Origin: Allacma fusca
Taxonomy: Eukaryota > Arthropoda > Collembola > Symphypleona > Sminthuridae
Direction of reading: 5' to 3'
DNA: 64,000 nucleotides
Assembly (NCBI GenBank): GCA_947179485.1
Contig: OX359247.1
Coordinates: forward strand, 49,139,131 to 49,203,130
Under the pieces are notes generated by a model. That model did not search any database, had not been told where the DNA came from, and was given only the letters and a program-made list of their open reading frames with translations. The first letter of the stretch is position 1. Each line of letters starts with the position of its first letter. The translations under genes and the position numbers were made by a program. Below, one piece after another: positions 62,101 through 64,000 of the stretch.

Positions 62101-64000
62101 TCAAATTGATGTTTCTGATCCTCGTGTATTTATGTACATGTACATTCGTGCTAGTTCCACGCAGAGATTATTTTAAGGTGTGCCGAATAATTGCTCATTT
62201 TTAATTATCATCAATTCAAGAGTGTATTTGCATCATATCTAGTCTATTCTAGTCTATGAAGGAAGAACCCACTTGCTCATTTTCCTTTCTTGTCTTGCTC
62301 AAAAATCTCTTGTTCATTTTCAACTTTACTTAGCACCAAAAGCCTATATAAAGGGTTCCGATCCAGTGCAGCTCATGCTGTATATATGTCAAAATTTTGG
62401 TCAATCAATAAGTTTCGAAGGACTTTGTGCCCACGTAAATTCCCATCATAATAATTGACGTTAGTCGTGGATCAAGTTAAGTCAGTGTGAAGATGTCCAC
62501 AGAGGCTATAATAAAATGTTAGGGTCAAATCAAACTGGGGTTCTCACAATGCAATAATTCAATAAAATGAGAATAATTGGGCAATGAAATGTCTACGACT
62601 ACCTGGTTCTAAAGAGAGCGATAATGAATATGTATTTTTAAAATCATTACAATTAGATAAATGACGGCTTCACCACTTACATATGTATGCATGCATACAA
62701 TTTTACGGTAATATTATGACATGACCTTTCACCAATAATTAGAAATGTTTGTAACGTACCTATTTACCCCAATGTAGAAATAATGCCACAGTAGAGTATT
62801 TTGTAGGGATTTGTGTCATGAACAGTTAACAGCTACTATACAGGAGATGAGGGAATTCTATAAAATTCTGCCCTTACAAATACATTTTATAAAAAGTAGA
62901 CAAATCTAGATTGTAGTCAAATGAAAGTATGTACTGCAAGTGAGATGGCTAAAGTATGAAAGTGTTTGAAATATAATTGATAAAGGTGCATCTTCATGCT
63001 GCACTAGACAAGTGAAAATATTGGGATCACAGGTAAATGATTTTGAGATGAAGCCACAAAATGAACTTTGGATGAATATAAAAGTTGAAAGAACATGGTT
63101 AAGATGGTACGAAAGGTCCACCGCCTAAAACAAGAATTTGTCTGCACCAATTAAAACCCACTACACCACTTTGATTTATTGGGCTGGGAGGCTGGGAAGT
63201 GTTGTGAAGCTTATAACAAATAATATGAGCTACCTCTCTGCATAAAAAAATTGGACCCTTTCAGCCTCAAAAATGGAATTGATCGGTAATATTGGCAATG
63301 AAATAGATGAGTCCGTGTTTAATTGGGAAGAAAGCGTTGAGAGAGTGTCAGGCAGAGCTGAACTCAAACACAACCACCCCCCATCAATATAAAGGGCCAT
63401 GCATCTACTTCAGTTGCTCATTCTCACTTTTACCATCAAAGGAAAAAAAGGTTACCTACAGCTACGCCAACTTTGTTCAGTGCCTTTAGACCCAAGTCCT
63501 CATACCTGGATTCAATCAAAATTTCTCGTGAGATTTTTCCAAAGTTGTGGCAACGGTTGTTACTCAAACTGAAATTCGTGTTCACTATGTTGGTGAATCT
63601 ACACTAAGGAAGTGAACTGTCTTAAAACTCCATAGTATTATTAAAATTCATTCAATTTACCGGCTTGAACCAACCTCTACAATGGCCCTTCAGGTGAGTG
63701 TCACATTTCAGTCCCATCTTCCAGTAATATAGCCTTACAGCCCTAATCCGAGTAATCATACTCATATTTCAGATATTTATCTTTAATTCTCAAAGAAACG
63801 TTTTATTTCTTATTTTAAAATCCAGCTCGCTCTCCCTATTTCTTTCTGAATCAATAATTTGAATAATATGAATACGCTGAATATTACAATAGTTTATATT
63901 CAATACATTAAATTTTTTCTTGCTAGTTCCTTCCATTTTTTCTCCTACTCTACAAATCATAATTTTGCGTTTACATATCAGAAAAAAGCAGTCGATCATT
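59146..64000. other. Right-hand region, no gene recognised
   Basis: About 4.9 kb of AT-rich sequence after the second CD36-family gene. It holds a CA microsatellite and short open frames on both strands (for example 61066-61320 and 62906-63121) without splice or family support. The end of the window may reach into the flank of another gene, but I cannot show one. Confidence 0.4.
61596..61629. repeat. (CA)n microsatellite, interrupted
   Basis: CACACA, ATA, CACA, TA and then a longer CA run, about 34 bp in all. Confidence 0.85.

Overview
The window is animal nuclear DNA. It is visibly AT-rich, its protein-coding genes are split by GT-AG introns mostly from under 100 bp to a few kb, and long stretches hold only simple repeats. 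A SIFamide-type neuropeptide precursor, a peptide family characteristic of arthropods, points to an arthropod. The compact genes and the very frequent TACATA/TATGTA words would suit a copepod crustacean, but that is a guess. There are no bacterial operons, CRISPR arrays or phage genes, and I recognised no tRNA or rRNA gene.

Layout, left to right. At 1-2.8 kb there is no recognisable gene, only a four-unit 25-bp tandem repeat. At 2.8-6.3 kb (+) lie the last 11 exons of a CMTR1-like mRNA cap 2'-O-methyltransferase; its reading frame is intact, but two catalytic residues are replaced and the 5' exons are not visible. At 9.0-10.8 kb (+) is a four-exon gene for a 230-residue four-pass membrane protein. 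At 12.3-13.2 kb (+) is a two-exon SIFamide neuropeptide precursor with a TATA box and an unusual mature peptide ending GGIF-amide. At 14.6-15.6 kb (-) is a three-exon acyl-CoA-binding protein with altered ligand residues and a Cys-rich tail. At 17.3-19.6 kb (+) is a complete nine-exon CD36-family scavenger receptor. At 20.9-22.2 kb (+) is a secreted Pro-rich protein gene with two phase-compatible alternative last exons. At 25.7-27.5 kb (+) is a short GOLM1/GOLM2-like type II Golgi coiled-coil protein. At 31.2-38.9 kb (-) is a second four-pass membrane protein with two large introns. At 48.6-59.0 kb (+) is a second CD36-family receptor with the same nine-exon plan and a 6.8 kb first intron.

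The two CD36 genes are the only clear paralogous pair: same strand, matching intron positions and phases, and matching cysteine pattern. The other genes look functionally unrelated: RNA capping, lipid binding, Golgi, peptide signalling and membrane proteins. The most noteworthy items are the divergent SIFamide, the CMTR1-like protein with a changed active site, the possible alternative 3' exons, a 144-bp stop-free in-frame intron in the second CD36 gene, and a 67-bp near-perfect hairpin set in a field of related motifs. All exon models were made by hand from splice consensus and frame continuity. Where phases close over many exons (CMTR1-like, both CD36 genes, ACBP, SIFamide) they are firm; the 3' end of the minus-strand four-pass gene is not resolved.
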